From assembly GCF_008831285.2 (NCBI RefSeq), contig NC_045147.1, positions 16,284,854 to 16,348,853 of the forward strand: 64,000 nt of DNA, given 5' to 3'. The first letter of the stretch is position 1. Each line of letters begins with the position of its first letter. Positions 20,776 to 33,232 of the stretch are shown piece after piece. The position numbers were made by a program, and so were the translations under genes. This stretch comes from Nymphaea colorata (lineage: Eukaryota; Streptophyta; Magnoliopsida; Nymphaeales; Nymphaeaceae). A model generated the notes under the pieces. It was not told the origin of the DNA and ran no database searches. It was given only the letters and a program-made list of their open reading frames with translations.

Positions 20776-23001
20776 ATAACAATGCAAAATCAATAGCGTA
20801 AACTCAAGCTACTCTCTCTAACTCACGTTTCTTTTTCTCTTTAATCTCCAAAAACTAACCCTAAACCTTTAACGTGGGGTTTTTATACCTCCACTCAAAA
20901 TAAACAACGAATGGATCTAAGAATGTGGGATCTGGATCTGAAATATGAACAATGGTCCAAATGCTCGAATGAAATGTCAAAATAACTTGCTAGTCCTTGA
21001 AAGGGGTGAATCTCCGTCTTTTAGACTTGAGCTTCGACTCGTGCATGAATCCTCGTTGGAGTTCTCAACCGAGTCTCTCATCAAGGGCGGATCTTCGGAT
21101 GCACCAAACGAGTCTGGATCTACCAAGCCCCTCTGGATCCGCCTTGCATCACAATTACAGGTAAGGTACATGTCAGTAATCAACTACCATTTGCCCCATT
21201 ATCGAGCACTTCAGTCTACAGACTGATTTTATTTGTTTTTCATGGCCAAGGAAACGACGCTTCTTTTCAAGGTCATTTCTGCTCTCACGTCTTATTTCAT
21301 GTTCATGATAGAGAACAAGACGTGATCACGTCCACCCATCGTTTCTTGTCTACGTTATTTGAAACTTACAAAATGGAACAGTCAAATGAAAAGAATATGT
21401 TTTTCTTATATTCAAATCGATGCTTCCTTGTCTTGAAAATTAAATAAAAAAAAATCACCAACAACAGATATCATCTTGCTGACAAGTTTTTGTCTAACAG
21501 GTCGATGGTTCTGCCTAAATTAAAAAAGCTAAGCTGCCAAGCATCAATGAAAACACCTCCTACTTTGAGTTTACATCTGTATGGAAATAGTTACAGAAAC
21601 AAGTCGAAGTTTATAGAAGGAAAGAGCAGTAACTTGTGACGGAAGAAGGTGAAAAAGAAAAAGGTAAAACCAAAAGAAAAAAAGGAAGAGCAGAGGAAAG
21701 CTTCAGAACTGTCTCCAAGACTTGTATATTTGCTATGTGAAGGCTCCAAATCAGGAAGCTCAGGATCGCTTGTTTCCTTGTTTTCAAGATTCAGAATTGC
21801 AGATTCAATATCCGATCATACTTATCCTTTAGAGTCTTAAGATACCCAAATTTCATGAGAATTAGCCCACTGATCCTGGAAGAAGGAAAAGAGAAACTCT
21901 CGTCTTTGTCATCCGCAAGGCCGCCATGCAATCCTTTCATCTGTTCAGTGACCACTGGTGGAACTAGAAATCCAAAGCAAGGAGAGCCCAGAAAAACTTG
22001 CTCCACTGTACATGTCACAGAGGCTGAGCTCAGTCACAAGGGCAGGCATAGGCAAGACAGTGGCACACACCAGTCACATGGTAACTCCGCTATTGATCCA
22101 TTAGTCGACAAATTATATAGTTTACCCCTATCCTTGCCTGGTGCCCAGGCCATGACCAGAAATTGTACTTACAGATGGCTATGTTTTATATCATGAAGTT
22201 CGGTGAGGAGGAGGAATAATGGCACTGAGCGAGAGCTTAAGCTTATTCTTTTCCCTAGCCCTCAGGATCCAGAGCTGCTATGAGATTTCTATGTACTTCA
22301 AGTTATACACCTCCTTTTACAGTACAAGAACATAGTTCCTCTGTGAATTCAATCGGGGATACCACATAAACTCTGAAACTTGTGTTCCCTTCGATATCTG
22401 CAAGCATTTCTGCTTTGAGTGATTAAAAAAGAATCATAAAGCTTACGTTCATTTCCTTGGCCGACTCTCAATGCGAGCTTATGATTAAATTAGAAATTCT
22501 CAAGAACGAGAGAGAGAGAGAGATCATGGAATTCTTGAAACAGCTAACATTAGCTCAACGCGCAATGCCTTTGCTTGCCATGAAGCGCTGAGGATTTTCT
22601 TAAGGTCAGTTTGCTTATGTATACACTTTTGAGAATAATGCAGGCAGAAGACAAAATAAAGCCTGACGTTTCTTCTAATTTAGGCTTTTAATTATACTCA
22701 AAATGGAAAACTGAAAAGGAATTCGACTTCGGTGGTGTCACGGTAAAGCAAGAAAGCTAGTTGTGTGAGTTAAACATGAACCAACTGATGATTCCTTAAA
22801 GGCTTTGCACCTAAAAATCATGTACCACCCAATTTCTCTCTTTCTTTTGTTCACTCCCTCTCCACCTCCCTTATTATGTTTTATTGTGATACTAACTTGT
22901 ATATTGCCTTTTTATATTTTGTTTTTGTACTTAGGAAACTTCTTGTCTTCAAGTTTTGTTATATATTTTCTATTTTATCGGCAATCTCTCTCTCTCTCTC
23001 T

Positions 23002-23075
<74 letters not shown>

Positions 23076-23880
23076 TTTATTACTATTTTTGCTATTTAAG
23101 AGAAGGCAGCATGGCCTGATGTGGAATAAGGACACAAGGCCCTCCTTTGCATTATTGGAAGGGAAGAATCTCCTCCTCTCACCTACCTTTCTTTCTTGAG
23201 AACCTTTTTTGTTTTACCTTTTCAATTCCTTCAGAGCAACAAGTTACTTATCTTCAATAAGAAATAGCAAACATTAAAATATAATCGAACCTTATAGGGG
23301 AATTTATCACCCCAAATTAACTATGTATAGATTATCAACAAGAAATATAGAAAAATTGTAATGGAACCTTACCAGGGCTGTTGTTTGAATATTCCGGATG
23401 TGAAGTTACCAATTTTAGTTCTAGCGAACTACAGATCGATTTGAAAATTCTTATATTAAAGAAAGTAGAATTGATGTCATTATATTAAAGAAATGAAACT
23501 TAGTGAATACAAAAAGAAAGAAACTGGTCGAGATAAAGTTCATTTGGATAGGGATTCGTTGAGACCAGAAAGTTGGATTCCCGGCGGGTGATTTAACGGC
23601 CACCGATTAGTTTTTCCCCAATTTTTAACTATTTTATTTTATTTTGAATTGGTTTTTAAATATTTATTTTTTTCAAAAATAATTTTCTGGTTCTCTTGGC
23701 CGATTCGCAACCGGATTTATCTGAATCGGTTAATCGGTTCAAAAGTTGGATTGTTATCATCCAGAGGGGAAAAGGAGGAAACGGAAAAAACGGTCGATAA
23801 AGGTCTGCGCTCCTAGCTGCTGCTGCCTCCTCTCTCTTCTCGGAACAAATTCCTCATCGAATCCATATGATCATTCTTCC
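20776..23880. other. Intergenic DNA upstream of the group A bZIP gene
   Basis: No gene was recognised. Adjoining open frames at 21649-22196 on plus and 21791-22018 on minus are slightly richer in GC than the surroundings but show no known domain. A long (CT)n-(TA)n microsatellite lies at about 22986-23072. A repeat-like piece with aatcggttaatcggttcaaa lies at about 23722-23741. Confidence 0.35.
22986..23072. repeat. (CT)n-(TA)n microsatellite
   Basis: About eight CT repeats run into about 35 TA repeats. Apparent peptides of alternating Tyr and Ile from this tract are artefacts. Confidence 0.9.
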
Positions 23881-24349
23881 CACTCTGCAACCCCTCCGAT
23901 TGTCTGAACCATTCAACAGTCTGGTTTTACTCGACGAAGAAAGTGAAGAGATGGCGAAAGCGGAACCCTGTTGTTCTCCCCCAGAGACTACCGCCGGCTC
24001 TCTGCTTTTTTAAGTACAACGGTCGTCGGCTGGTTCCCCATTTCCCGGTCTTTGTTTCTTCTCCTTCTCCTTCTTCTTCTCAATTGTTAGGGTCTTCTTG
24101 GTCGTCTGTTTCGTGCTTTTTTAGGGTTAGGATCTTATGGAGGATCTTTTCCTGATTCTGTTTTTTTCTCTTACGGAGTCTGTGGGTTTCCAGCATTAGG
24201 GTGTTTGAGGTTTCTTTTGAATTTACGTTTGGTTTTCTTTGGGACGACGCAAGCCGTGCTTGAAATGTGGTCTTTGTTCTGTGGGGGTTAGGGTTTTGAG
24301 TGGTGGTCTGGTTTCTTTTCGGGAGTTTACTGTCGGTTGTTGTCGTTGA

Positions 24350-27300
24350 ATGGGAGCCGCAACAATGGCGACGAATGGAGGTGAAGGGCCTCATTTACCG
24401 CAGCCCCAGCCCTTGGTGAGGCAGGGCTCTCTGTATAATCTTACGATGGACCAGTTGCAGGGCCATTTGGGAGACCTGGGGAAGCCATTGATGAGCATGA
24501 ATTTGGAAGAATTTTTGAAAACGGTCACGGCTGCCGAGGAGAACCTGGGCTTCGGCCCGCTGACTGCTGCGGATCCTTCATTCCTTCTCGATTCACCTGC
24601 TGTCCCCGGCATCCTGAGGCAACCCAGCATGGTATGTGATCAAGATTTTGGTCAGAAGACGGTCGATGACATTTGGAGAGAGATTCAGCAGGGACGAGGA
24701 GGTGCCACTCATGAGGAGCAAATGGTTGAGAGACAGCCTACGCTTGGGGAGATGACCCTTGAAGACTTTTTGTTCCGTGCGGGCGCGCTGACCCAAACTC
24801 CGGAGCCTTCCCTTGCCTCATCGATGCAACCGATGCCATCGATGCCATTAATGCCAGCGGAAGTTATGCCTGTATGCCAGCAGGAATGGATGCAGTATCA
24901 GCTTAGCAACGCAGCGGCGGCTTCATCTTCCTCTTCTTCGGTACCGCCCCAGCTGCAACCAAATTTGGCGGGCATGTACGTGCATGGATTTGAAGTTGGA
25001 GGGAATAACCCCGCTTTGGATCTTGGGTTTGTGGACAATCCTTTAACTGCTGCTTCCCCAATTCTACCCATGCCGGTTGCTTCACAGAGTGTTGACAGAA
25101 AGAGGACAGCTCAGGATGAGATCAGGGAGAGAGCAATTGACCGGCGTCAGAGGCGAATGATAAAAAACAGAGAGTCTGCTGCACGGTCGCGTGCTAGAAA
25201 GCAGGTAAATTGAAGTACATTATTTTGCATTACCTTCTTGGGGATTGTGCCATCTCTCTTGTCCCTTACTACCTGTTATTCGTCTTGTTTCCAGGCGTTT
25301 ACCACACAACTGGAGGCCGAGGTTTCAAAGCTAAAGGAAGTGAATATAAGTCTCAAGAAAGAAAAGGTAAGGCTGGTCCAATCATTTCTCATCTTTATGT
25401 TTGACAAAGTATTGCATTATCGCAAATTGCATGCATGCCTGATCCTAGCGGTATTTTTGCTTGACAACATTATTATACTTCTATAATTCGTTGTTCAAGG
25501 TTCGTACATTCAATTCTAGGAAGCAGGTGTCCTATTTTATTTTTAAAGCTTTTGCATCTTCAAGTACATATCTGTTCTATGAAGGCCATCGGGATCTCAA
25601 ATTCACTGTTTTCAAAGTTTTTAATCAAATTTTTGTTTGAGGTTGTTTTCCAGTCTTAATAACTTTTGTAGGAACTGCAGTGTTCTCCTAGTTGAGGTCT
25701 CTTAGAAGAGATATATTGTTTAGGGTCATTAAACTAAATCAGCAAAAACAGTAGGAAGTATTGATCACTTACTGTTATTTAGCAGTCCTTCACCTAATGA
25801 TGATTGCACCAATAATGATTTTCAGGCGGCAGTTTTTTGTTGATCCCTTTAGAGTTTCAGTTGATAGCTTTAAGAGGTACCGCATGCTGATCTGTAATGA
25901 TTCATCTGATCTCCAATAGATTCTGTAGTTAGTAACATGACATCGGGGAGGTGGTAAAGTAACTAGAGAGGACATGAATAGGCTATGTTTGTGTTGGTTT
26001 CTTTAAATTATGATGTATATATGGCTTTCAGTGGAACAGTATTGTGTTAGTTTGATGAAAATATTAATGAATGTCAAGAGTGTTTTATAGTAACATGATA
26101 ACTTATAGAAAATTTTATGGATGACAAGATCCTCTTTTCACTCCTTAAATATAGCAACTGGCTAACTTTTGGTGGTTGAGGATAGAAGCATCAAAACCCA
26201 AGATTTATGAGTGGAGGGAGAGGTATCCCTCTTGGATTGGTAACTGTGATACCCTTTGATTCTAATTCTGTGACTACTTTTGCTTCCACAAACGTCAGGG
26301 CCTTGTGGAGGTTTCCTCGAATATATTTAAAAAATAAGTGACTCTGTGAAGATAGTGAAATGCAATGGAATAAATGCAACACAAAATTTGTCTTGATGAA
26401 TGAATCATGAATGTGATTTTTTTCATTAAGTTCCATCATCTGGTTACAATCGTTAAACTACCTTGATTGCAGAAGTAATTGGTATAAAATATAAGCTCAC
26501 AGTTCTCTTTGATGGGACTTAACCCAACTTCTCATAGTCATGATATCCTGAAAACTGAGTGGATGATCATGAGTTTCCTTAACCGGTTTTTTGCTTTAAA
26601 GATGAAAAACAACCCATTCAGAGCAAGATAAAAGAGCTCCTTCCTTGCAGTAATGAAACTCAATATAGTAGCTCTTGGGAGGGTAAAGGGATTCGGCCAT
26701 AAATGATAAATGTCCTTATAACAGGATACAGATTGACAAGGAAGAGTACGACAGAGTATGACTACCGAAATGCTGCTGTGAGATAACATACAGGACTACG
26801 TGCACGTATGAATTTGTATCACCTGATCTGCCTTCTTCTAAATGTGGCTGGTGACCAATGTGAATCTACTCTAAGGAACATGAATGGTGTGGCAATATCT
26901 CCTAAACAAAATATGAGCTATTTCAAATTCTCAAAACATTGTTATACATTCAAAAAATACAGTACTATCCTTTTGATGAAAATGTCATGATTTTATCATG
27001 ATATATCCAATTTGCTGAGTCGCTCACCTTTTATGTAAATCTCTAGCGATTTTGCTGTTTCAAAAGTTTGTTGATAGTAATAAAAGCAAAAATTATTAAA
27101 TTCTGCAATAAAATATAACCGTTGAACAATTGTTTGAATGTTTGTCAGCCGGATGGGAAACAAGTTAAACATAAAGATTCCTTAGAGAAATGATGTATTG
27201 GTGACATGAGGCGACATTCAGCTTCCGAATGTTGGTGGTGAGTACAATGAACTACCATCCTTTTCAATCCGTTCGGTCTATTTGTCGCTTGTCAGAGTCT

Positions 27301-29767
27301 GTTGTGCAGTAACAATGGTAAAGCAATGACGAGTGGTATTTGGAGAAGATAATACATAATTTAGAAACCATGGAAGCCCATAGTGTATGTAAGCTTGTTC
27401 TGTATGATATCAACACTTATAAGCGTGCCAGACATAGAACTGCAGAGGTGAAGTAGTGAATTGATCTGATGATTTTACGCTTGATCTACCAAATTATCTA
27501 AAGTACTTGTTGCTGGGAATGGTGAAAATAGTTGACAGTTGGCAGTGTAAACTACATGAGCAATGTCAGACACGTGAGAACACATATAGGGAGCTAATGA
27601 CAAACAGATTCTGCGAAAAGTACATCTTCTAGAACTGGAGTTTGAAGAATAGAGAGTTATTCAGTTCAGCACTCACCTTAGAAAATCATATTATTGCAGC
27701 CTGTGGGAACTTTTGCAAATATGACATTTTTTTTTTAAAAAAAGGCTATCTTTTTCTCTAACAAACACTGACAAATCTTAGCCCAGCCATCAATTAATTG
27801 TCTAGCTGTTACTTTTTGCTGTTTTGTAATCTTGCGGTTTTATTGAATGCCATGGTGGTCTTTTCCAGTAAATAATACTTTGCGTACATCTATTGAGAAT
27901 ATAACACTTCAACAAAAAGAACAAGTTAAGAAACTGAAGGTAATGTGCATGGGTAAGCACTTAAACAAGCTCACAGGCTAGTTGATGGTCATAAAATGTC
28001 TTTTCTCTGATAAAGGACTATTTGTTCTGCTATAGGTAAACTGGTGTATTTTATTCACATACACTTCATTGAAAATCATGGTTTGTTTCTCATATTCTTG
28101 TAGGCTTTCTTCAACTCTTCATCTGCAAGGAAAGAGTGGCCTAATCCATTCTGTACATGAGCTACAGTTTCAGAAAAATCCACCTTCATTTCAGTCTTGT
28201 CTATATTTTCTTATTAGCACCCAATAGAAACTCTATCCCCTGATGTATAGAAGAACAGTAAATTATAGTTCAAATTTTTCCTTTGGGAGAATTGCTTTCC
28301 TCACAATCTATTTCAAATCAATCCGAAGGGAGGGCAGGCCTCCAGCCATGTATTGAACAAAAATTGCTGTACACATAGAGACACCAGACCAGACTATCTG
28401 GTATTTACAATTTGCTTAAGCATGGCTACATCCTCAAAACTCGGATTTCATTCGGAGAATGGACATTCTATGGCAAAACTTTCTAATATTTACATAGGCC
28501 TTAGGGAGAACAAATCGCTATTCCAGGCAGCTTCTCACCCATCTGAGCCACTTCCTGTTGTTAGAAATCATCAAGTACACATTCATGTCTCTCAGCTGCG
28601 CATATTGCCCAAGCAACTCTTCCCAAATAGCTACTTCCATTCTACACATGTCCATGGGAAATGTCCTGTACCTGATAATAGGAGCCCTATCATCCTTGCC
28701 TTAACTCAAATACCCCAACCCTCTCATCTCTTTTTCTCCCCACAACCATGTGAACACACAAATCTTTTCCTGGAATTACTGGCCCATCACCTATGGTGCA
28801 GCCTCTACCAAGCAAGCATCTAACTTCCTTCGGTTCCTCTTTATAGTCCTTACATAAACAGCCAGAAAACTGTCCGTACACACTTTTCAAATCTTGCCTG
28901 CTAGCAAGCGAGCAGCCACGATCTGCTCAACCGTGAAGCCTCCTATTTCTACATATCCACAGCCTCCAAATGACAATTTGGAAGCATGCTTTCCAGCACC
29001 TCATGAGCCATCTACCCTTCAAGCTACTAGCGTAGCGCCACTTGAGCCTAACAACAAAACTTTGACTGAGAATCCGTCTCTTGTCAAAAATTTTATAAAA
29101 ACTTGCAGACCTTTACAGCAATGGGGCAGTTAAACATTACATGATTATCCTCATACTCTATTTCGCTCTTTTGTGTGGCATGGGCTGCAACCTTACCTGT
29201 GCATATTTTAAGAGCTGAGGGTCAGCTGGTCAACCTCTGATGTTGTGCATATTTTATATCTCTGTTACGAGAAATTCTTCCATACCTGTGAGTCTTGAGT
29301 TCCTTTCACACACTCAGATGGCAGTATGTGAGAAGGCTGTAAATCCTGCTTTTTATACCGTACCATATTTGATATTTCATGAAACTAACAAGTGTGAGTT
29401 TCTTTTATATACACACGCGCATGGATGGCAGTGGGTGAGAAGTCTGTACAGCTTGTTTTTGATACCGTGCCTTATTAGGTATTTGATGAAACCGTTAACT
29501 CGTGCAAGTCGTTACCTTTTTTTTTTTTTTCTGTCACTATTGAATTGACGTGCATTGCTCCGATAGACTATACTTTTGGTAGTTCAGTGTGGTTCCGTTT
29601 TCTTTTCTCCCTATTCTGTCATTGAGGTTTAAATAATTCATTCGAAACAGATTGTGCAAACAAGCAACTCACTTTTACTTGCTTGACAGGAGATAGATGA
29701 GAAATTTTTCACTCCAATTATATTGCCAAGGTACCAGCTGCGCCGGACGAGCTCTGCGCCATTTTGA
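24350..29767 (+). CDS. Group A bZIP transcription factor, AREB3/EEL/DPBF-like, three exons
   Basis: Group A bZIPs bind ABRE (ACGTG) elements and mediate ABA and seed-maturation responses in the nucleus after SnRK2 phosphorylation. Exons: 24350-25204, 25295-25366, 29690-29767, giving 334 aa; junctions are GT-AG and phase 0. The conserved blocks appear in family order: C1 with RQGS (24-27) and NLEEFLKTV; C2 KTVDDIWREIQQ (103-114); C3 RQPTLGEMTLEDFL (128-141); basic region NRESAARSRARKQ at the end of exon 1; and C4 YQLRRTSSAPF at the very C-terminus. The RRTSSAPF ending favours the AREB3/EEL subgroup over ABFs, which end LRRTLTGPW. The zipper is short (Leu at heptad positions in QLE, KLK and SLK). 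C1, C3 and C4 carry candidate RxxS/T phosphosites. An in-frame ATG six codons in (24365) could also serve as start. The second intron is about 4.3 kb, unusually long next to the first (90 bp). Confidence 0.93.
27869..27939 (+). other. Candidate cryptic or alternative exon in the long bZIP intron
   Basis: A 71-nt stretch is bounded by a good acceptor (cttttccag) and a good donor (AAG then gtaatg). In one frame it encodes an amphipathic, zipper-like peptide ending NITLQQKEQVKKLK. Joined to exon 2, which ends in phase 0, its first codon would be TAA, so inclusion would truncate the protein before C4. It may be a frame-breaking alternative exon or a decayed zipper exon. Use is not proven. Confidence 0.25.
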
Positions 29768-30478
29768 GCCATTCATTCTCTTGTATATTCTTTCGCATGT
29801 AGTTATTCTTAGTCAAGCTGTGTGCATGTTGATCAGGTCGTCCATTGACTGAGGCCGCATTCAAATTAAGGCCAGACTTCTTGCCCAATTGGTCATTCTG
29901 TATAGCTTCATTCTGGTTTGGCTTATGTTGTAGGAATCGCCCAACTATTTTCTCCTATTGGATATTCTTGGAAAAATATGAATTTATAACAACAGATGTT
30001 TTCTTGGTCACAGCAGATTGATGATTTAACCAACGATTTAGGTCTACTAGTTGAGCGGCGAGAATCCACTGGTAGTAGTCATACTAATAATAATAACTAC
30101 CAGTTAGATAATACGATCGACACGTCTTGTTTGTCTACCCTCTCAAAACGAACTAAAGAAAAGAAGCGGACCTGCCTAACAAGTCGCACCATCATGCGCC
30201 ACGGTATCTGTCCTTCGGGAGCTGGCCCTTTTCAATAACCAAACGACTTAGAGAGAGATTCAAATACAAAACTAATGCTCCAAGCAGAAGGAAGAGTGCA
30301 AAAAAAATAACAACAAATAGCATCATCCTGATCATCGTAATCATCCTGTTCATCATAAGCAAAGTTCATTTTAGTTTCTGTCACTCTCTCTTGCACAAAA
30401 GATCATAAAAGCTCCTTATGTACATTCATTTCCTCTCTGGCTCTCTCTCTCTCTTTTCCCGTCCCTGTCAAAGTTTGG
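29768..30478. other. Intergenic region between convergent bZIP and PEBP genes
   Basis: This holds the 3'UTRs of both genes. The short open frame at 29996-30238 has no recognisable domain. Confidence 0.4.
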
Positions 30479-31531
30479 CTAGAAGATGGCCATCAGTTCT
30501 GCTTCACCCAACACGTGGCCTTGGATGGCGTCCACCACCTTGTCCTTGGTCACCTGAGATCAAAAGGAAACGCGCAAACATTGTTACAACCCTAAGCAAT
30601 TAAAGGAAGAACACGTCCAACATGTTGCAGATACTTGAGAAACACACGAAGCAGGACAGGTTCTATAACCATCTACAGGAATTCATCCATAATCATCTAC
30701 TCTTACATGCATTGACAGACAGAGAGAGAGAGACCTTGTTGCCGAGATGTAGTTGCTCATCCAGAGCATAAAGCTTGAACTGAAACCTATGACCGTACGA
30801 TGGCAGCTTCGGTCCCCTCCATCCCGGGATCTTAAAGTCGTTGTTGCCTTCCTTTATCCCTCTGCAATCGCCTCCTTTCTCCTCCTCCTTCCCTGAAAAT
30901 CCTTCTGGCAGCCCTGCCACCACATGCCCACGTCCTCAATAAGTTCAATTATATATATAGAATTCGAGTTGGGTATAACCATTAAGGCGGTCAACCCAAA
31001 GGGAAAGTGTCTTGAAAAATAAACATCTTACCAGCCGGACCATTTCTTTTCAAATTTCATGAGAAAAATAAAGATGAGGGGATGCCTAATTCTGCAATTA
31101 AACGACCCTGATCACCTGCTTGCCAAACAACCAAAGATGCAGGACTAGCTTACCCTTCAAAGTCGGGGGAATGTTTACCACCACCCTGCAGAGAACAAAA
31201 TGTACATATAAGAGACAGAGAGACGAAGCGTCGTTGGCTTGTGCAGTGCTGGTTGGTGAATGCTGGAAATGTGGAAGGAAGGGACAGTATACCAATGAGT
31301 CCACGGGACGATGGGACCGCTGGGGTCGGGAGCGTCAATGTCCTGGACAATGAGCGCAAGACTCTGGGTACCATGGGGGACCCCATACCACTCCAGCGGC
31401 GGTGATATGTCCTGCTGAGTCCCCTGTCCCTCCTGCGTGTACTTCCTCGGCAACCTCCCATCGTTCTCGATGTTTGGCGACACCAGCTTCAGTACCTCCT
31501 GTGCCATCCTTTCCTCCTGATCACCACCCAC
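30479..31531 (-). CDS. PEBP-family protein, YbhB/RKIP-like, four exons
   Basis: This is a small phosphatidylethanolamine-binding-protein fold of the bacterial YbhB/YbcL type that plants also carry. It is distinct from FT/TFL1/MFT, whose motifs are absent. Exons in transcript order: 31531-31293, 31185-31154, 30913-30735, 30553-30479, giving 174 aa, a normal length. All junctions are GT-AG and phases agree (2, 1, 0). Landmarks are DISPPLEWYGVP, then LIVQDIDAPDPSGPIVPWTHW, a variant of the PEBP DPDxP pocket motif. The chain continues into VVVNIPPTLKG across the exon 1-2 junction. Next come the loop GFSGKEEEKGG with IKEGNNDF, then the GxHR-type segment SYGHRFQFKLYALD, and the final helix KDKVVDAIQGHVLGEAEL. 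The ligand and role in plants are unknown. A TATATA lies about 45 bp upstream of the start codon. Confidence 0.9.
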
Positions 31532-31574
31532 CCTGCCCTTCCACTTCTTCCCTTAGCGCCCATATGGCCTCTGA

Positions 31575-31580
31575 TATATA
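31575..31580 (-). promoter_or_regulatory. Probable TATA box of the PEBP gene
   Basis: TATATA (reading CTATATATC on the minus strand) lies 44-49 bp upstream of the ATG at 31531. It would give a very short 5'UTR of about 15-20 nt. It is plausible but unproven; another start site further upstream is possible. Confidence 0.35.
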
Positions 31581-32850
31581 GCCGTCGTCTGCTTCTGTGT
31601 GACTGAACTACCCTTTCACAGGCCATGTTATAACTACTTCTGAGGGACTCAATGGATTGGAAATGAACCCGTTTTGGGCGAAGCACGAAGGATTAGACTG
31701 CCTGAAAGAAGAGTAAAATGAACTCATCCCGGCCTGTTGTGCAACACTTCGATTATTCCTTTGTCATTTGCAGAAAGGAGTTGAAGATTGTGGTCATCTG
31801 CCATGGATGGGACGATTCGGAGGAGAAGCCGGCACGTAGCGTAGATGGTGCCACCTGAACAGGCGTACGTGTACCTCCTCCCCTCCGGCGTGTCCATGAC
31901 TGAGACGTCCTTGGAACTTCCGCGTCCGTGGAGGCGTGGGACGAGCTACGTCTATTTTGCTGAGCTCGGTGTTCTTTTCCGGGTTTTTTCCTCTTCTTTT
32001 TTTCCATCATATTTCATGGAGGTACAGTCAATTTTGATTTGGTTTCTCAAAAAAAAAAAACCGAAGAAGATGAAGTGATAAATAAAAATTTAAAGAACAG
32101 AAACCCGGAAAATAAAAACTATCAATTTAGAATATGGGTTGGCTTTGTTTTTATTAGGAAATGCATTCAGATTCGGCTGATTTAGAGAAAGAATTTGATT
32201 CGGAAATGGATTTTGACGTTGCTTAAAACCTCCAACTTAACTTGGTAGTTTCAGTCTTGACTCTTGAGACTTGGCATTTGGTAGTGAGCGGGAAAAGCAT
32301 GATGTGTGGAAAAGTTTGTGCTCAAAGATGCTTTATGCTCAATTATTGTGGATGCCACTTGCCTCTACCAATTCAAGCTTCTCTTTTCTACAATAAAAGT
32401 GATTCACAACAGTAAGGCTTTAGTTCAGATCTTTTGCTAGATGAATTCAAATATGTCTTGATGAAAAACTAAAGAATCTTCTAATAATAAACTCCTAATA
32501 TTTTCAGCATACTTCTGGAAATCTAATGATAACTCTCTCTTGACTTTCCATCACTCTTTATGCTAAAATTTATTGAGAGACCAAACTAATCAAGGACAAT
32601 AATTACAATGGTAGATATAAATCCATTGTTATTAACTTATTGTTAATGATTCAAAGGTCTCGACTGGAGGAAGCATGTAGGTAGGGAGTGTTTGGTGGTC
32701 TTAAATTTAAAATTTGAGATGATTTGAGATCATTAGAAATATCTAATTTGCGGATCATAAGTCAGACCAGATCTCAAATGTTGTGAGTTTTCACCATGAA
32801 GCTAATCTCAAATCTTTGGTAAAATCTGAGTTCAACCTATGATCACCACA

Positions 32851-32880
32851 ATTATTATTATTATTATTATTATTATTATT
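32851..32880. repeat. (ATT)n microsatellite
   Basis: Ten ATT repeats in a row. Confidence 0.9.
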
Positions 32881-33029
32881 GTCGCCTGCAAAAGTGATTC
32901 TAATTCAATTTTTCTGTTGGAAGCGATGGGAAGGATTGACGGTTTTTAAAATTTTGAATTCAAGGACCACCTTTTTTTATTAAATAGAAAAAAGAGCTCA
33001 TTTGTTGATTTTTCGAGATATTAAATAAA

Positions 33030-33232
33030 TAAGCCTGGGCACCGGGCCGAGCCACCGTCGGGTACCCGGTACCCGACTCGCCACGGGCCCGGGCTCAAGC
33101 CTTGAAAAATTGAGTTCGGGCTTTTTTTATCGGGCTTGGCCAAGCCCGATAAATAAGGGGCCAGGCAAATAACGGGCCAGGCTTGGGCTTGCCGCTGTAA
33201 TAGTCGGCAGCCCGAGAAACCCGACATTATTA
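33030..33232. mobile_element. Truncated GC-rich repeat, possible hAT-type fragment
   Basis: Clustered gggcccgggc, gtacccggtacccg and gcccgataaa motifs on both strands begin at gcctgggcaccgggc. A related piece at about 52267-52327 ends tgcccacccctaca, which is the YAGGGGTGGGCA-type end of plant hAT non-autonomous elements. No intact ends or target duplication are present at this copy. Confidence 0.35.

Noticed and set aside
21649-22196. Adjoining plus- and minus-strand frames that could be a gene fragment
   Set aside because: No recognisable motif or exon chain on either strand; listed only as intergenic.
22805-23199. Open frames with runs of alternating Tyr and Ile
   Set aside because: Translation of a (TA)n microsatellite.
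28353-29133. Two long plus-strand open frames inside the bZIP intron
   Set aside because: No known domain, no splice support, and composition like the rest of the intron; possibly a decayed transposon, but nothing identifies it.
32690-32845. Possible PIF/Harbinger element starting gggagtgtttggtgg
   Set aside because: Only one end is evident; no matching inverted end or TWA duplication found.
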